A DNA stretch of 64,000 bases, taken from NCBI GenBank assembly GCA_019918135.1, contig WBZZ01006986.1, forward strand, positions 1 to 64,000, in the 5' to 3' direction. Under the pieces are notes generated by a model. That model worked only from the letters and a program-made list of their open reading frames with translations, did no database searches and was not told where the DNA came from. This stretch comes from Paulinella micropora (Eukaryota; Cercozoa; Imbricatea; Euglyphida; Paulinellidae). The position numbers and the translations under genes were made by a program. Below, one piece after another: positions 62,809 through 64,000 of this stretch. Position 1 is the first letter of the stretch; each line of letters starts with the position of its first letter.

Positions 62809-64000
62809 ATGTTAAGCCTAGAGGAAGGGTCTCACATAGTTCACTGGGTCGGACAAAACCCGCACAATGATCGCCAGGTTGCGGTAGTACAGCTCAAGGG
62901 GAAGGATGGGCGACCCGTTCTCGTTCGCGTTACGACTGCTGGCGCGGAGGAGTTGCACTCGCAGAGCATGGCGTCGCAGACTGTTCTGCGAGTGCACAAG
63001 GAGGGCTTTACGGACAAAAACAAAAGTGAAGACGAACACTTTTTTTGGAGCATTGGCACTAGTCTGTCTTCTTCCTCGAGAGACGATTTACCACTTTCGA
63101 TTCACGTCTATTCAGGGAGAGTTCAAGAGCCTAAGGAAAAGATAGTCCCCTTGCCATTTCGGGGCAAGACAGTATCGCTAGAAAAGGTGCTGCTAAAAGT
63201 CGGCGACCAGCTTCGAGTGCGATTTTTTGCTTTCAAACAATGCCCGGATCAAGACAAAAAGAGCGCGGTTTGCTTGATTGAGATGATGCAAGGCGTACAT
63301 TTGAATCGAGCAGTTGAATTGGGAGGTAACTTTTCGGAGGCTTTGTATCGTGTCTGGAACGATCATCCTGACGGATTTTCCTTTTTCATAACAGCTCCCA
63401 AAAAAGGAGAAACTTCCACTGGCAGAGAAGCGAAATGGCTGGAATACAGTTGGCATGCCAAGACATGGGACGGCCAAGAGATCTCACTCTCCCAATTGCA
63501 GGACGGGCAAGCGGTTGGAAAGCGGCAGAGTGGTGACATTCAGCTTCCCGTGATCCAAGAAGGATTGGAATGGGATTCTGAAGAAGACTGTGACAAGGGA
63601 GAAGAAGCAGCAGCAGCAGCAGCAGAAGAAGAAGAAGAAGAAGAAGAAGAAGAAGAAGAAGAAGAAGAAGAAGAAGAAGAAGAAGACGACGAAGACGACG
63701 AAGACGAAGACGACGAAGAAAAAGACGAAGAAGCAGCAGAAGAAGAAGAAAAGGAAGAAGAGAAAGGTGATGATGAGAAAGAAGAAGGAGGTGAAGAAGA
63801 AGAGGTAGAAGGAAGAGGAGGCGAAACAGAAGAGAAAGGAGTAAAGGAAGACAACGAGGCAGAAGGAGAAGGGGCAGAGGGAAGAAGAGAAGGAAAAGGA
63901 GCAACGCAAAAAGGAGCAGGCAAAGTAGGAAATGGAGGACAAGGAGCAGGAGGAGAAGAAAAAGACGAAGACGAACAAGAAGAAGACGAACAAGAAGATG
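62809..64000 (+). CDS. Unrecognised protein with long acidic tail, runs off the window
   Basis: An open frame from the ATG at 62809 (MLSLEEGSHIVHWVGQNPHN) reaches the window end without a stop, at least 397 residues. Residues 1-260 are ordered: VVQLKGKDGRPVLVRVTTAG, FFWSIGTSLSSSSRDDLPLS, KVLLKVGDQLRVRFFAF, FSFFITAPKKGETST and WLEYSWHAKTWDGQEI, a beta-rich pattern. From about residue 262 the sequence is almost only Glu, Asp, Lys and Gly, encoded by (GAA/GAC)n. The first part resembles no family I can name. The acidic tail resembles those of histone- or DNA-mimic-binding nuclear proteins, but simple repeat expansion alone could create it. Confidence 0.55.
   Translation, partial: MLSLEEGSHIVHWVGQNPHNDRQVAVVQLKGKDGRPVLVRVTTAGAEELHSQSMASQTVLRVHKEGFTDKNKSEDEHFFWSIGTSLSSSSRDDLPLSIHVYSGRVQEPKEKIVPLPFRGKTVSLEKVLLKVGDQLRVRFFAFKQCPDQDKKSAVCLIEMMQGVHLNRAVELGGNFSEALYRVWNDHPDGFSFFITAPKKGETSTGREAKWLEYSWHAKTWDGQEISLSQLQDGQAVGKRQSGDIQLPVIQEGLEWDSEEDCDKGEEAAAAAAEEEEEEEEEEEEEEEEEEEEDDEDDEDEDDEEKDEEAAEEEEKEEEKGDDEKEEGGEEEEVEGRGGETEEKGVKEDNEAEGEGAEGRREGKGATQKGAGKVGNGGQGAGGEEKDEDEQEEDEQED

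Noticed and set aside
63386..63993. Leftward Phe/Ser/Leu-rich frames at the window end
   Set aside because: Antisense of the (GAA)n acidic tail of the rightward gene.

Overview
This window is eukaryotic genomic DNA from an organism I cannot name (a protist, alga or invertebrate would all fit). The evidence is several genes with short introns bounded by GT and AG (about 60-150 nt), a DIRS-type retrotransposon, tRNA-derived SINE-like copies, AATAAA/ATTAAA polyadenylation motifs and very dense di-, tri- and tetranucleotide microsatellites. Base composition changes abruptly: AT-rich at 1-10 kb, moderate at 10-18 kb, very GC-rich from about 18.9 to 34.3 kb, then AT-rich or simple-sequence DNA with scattered genes.

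Layout. (1) 1-10 kb is a decayed endogenous Polinton-like/adintovirus-like element. Rightward it has a virion protease remnant, a penton-like protein, a major capsid pseudogene and a large surface-type virion protein pseudogene. Leftward it has two small ExoX-C-like proteins and a long protein-primed family B DNA polymerase pseudogene. (2) 10.4-15.2 kb is a DIRS-like retrotransposon: Gag with zinc knuckles, reverse transcriptase/RNase H, and tyrosine recombinase. (3) 16-18.1 kb holds a low-complexity, nuclear-type protein gene with frame breaks at homopolymers. (4) 18.9-34.3 kb is a GC-rich island with tightly packed genes: a duplicated family of unknown proteins, a tandem-repeat helical protein, a CoiA-like nuclease, a NADAR-domain protein, a possible papain-like cysteine peptidase, a duplicated CxxC family and a possible tyrosine recombinase. 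Long G or C homopolymers sit in its intergenic regions. This is the best candidate for an undescribed mobile element or endogenous virus. (5) 34.28-36.68 kb is a 2.4-kb element with 171-bp terminal inverted repeats, inserted into the last gene of that island. (6) 37-39.1 kb is a three-exon leftward gene. (7) 39.55-42.2 kb is a satellite array of about fifteen 177-bp units. (8) 42.2-49.2 kb is microsatellites, SINE-like copies and a repeated ~490-bp unit around a small spliced gene. (9) 49.4-53.4 kb has a gene fragment containing a microsatellite and an intronless membrane protein with a SAM-like tail. (10) 55-60.6 kb has exon fragments and a spliced ubiquitin-specific-protease-type gene whose exons appear to run into a GRF zinc finger; that finger is also present as an inverted copy. 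(11) 60.9-64 kb is coding sequence for unrecognised large proteins, the last running off the end of the window with a long acidic tail.

Many otherwise conserved genes are broken by one-base frameshifts or single stops. Some breaks lie in homopolymers and could be sequencing errors. Others, such as a 13-bp tandem duplication and nonsense codons in the viral element, look like real decay.
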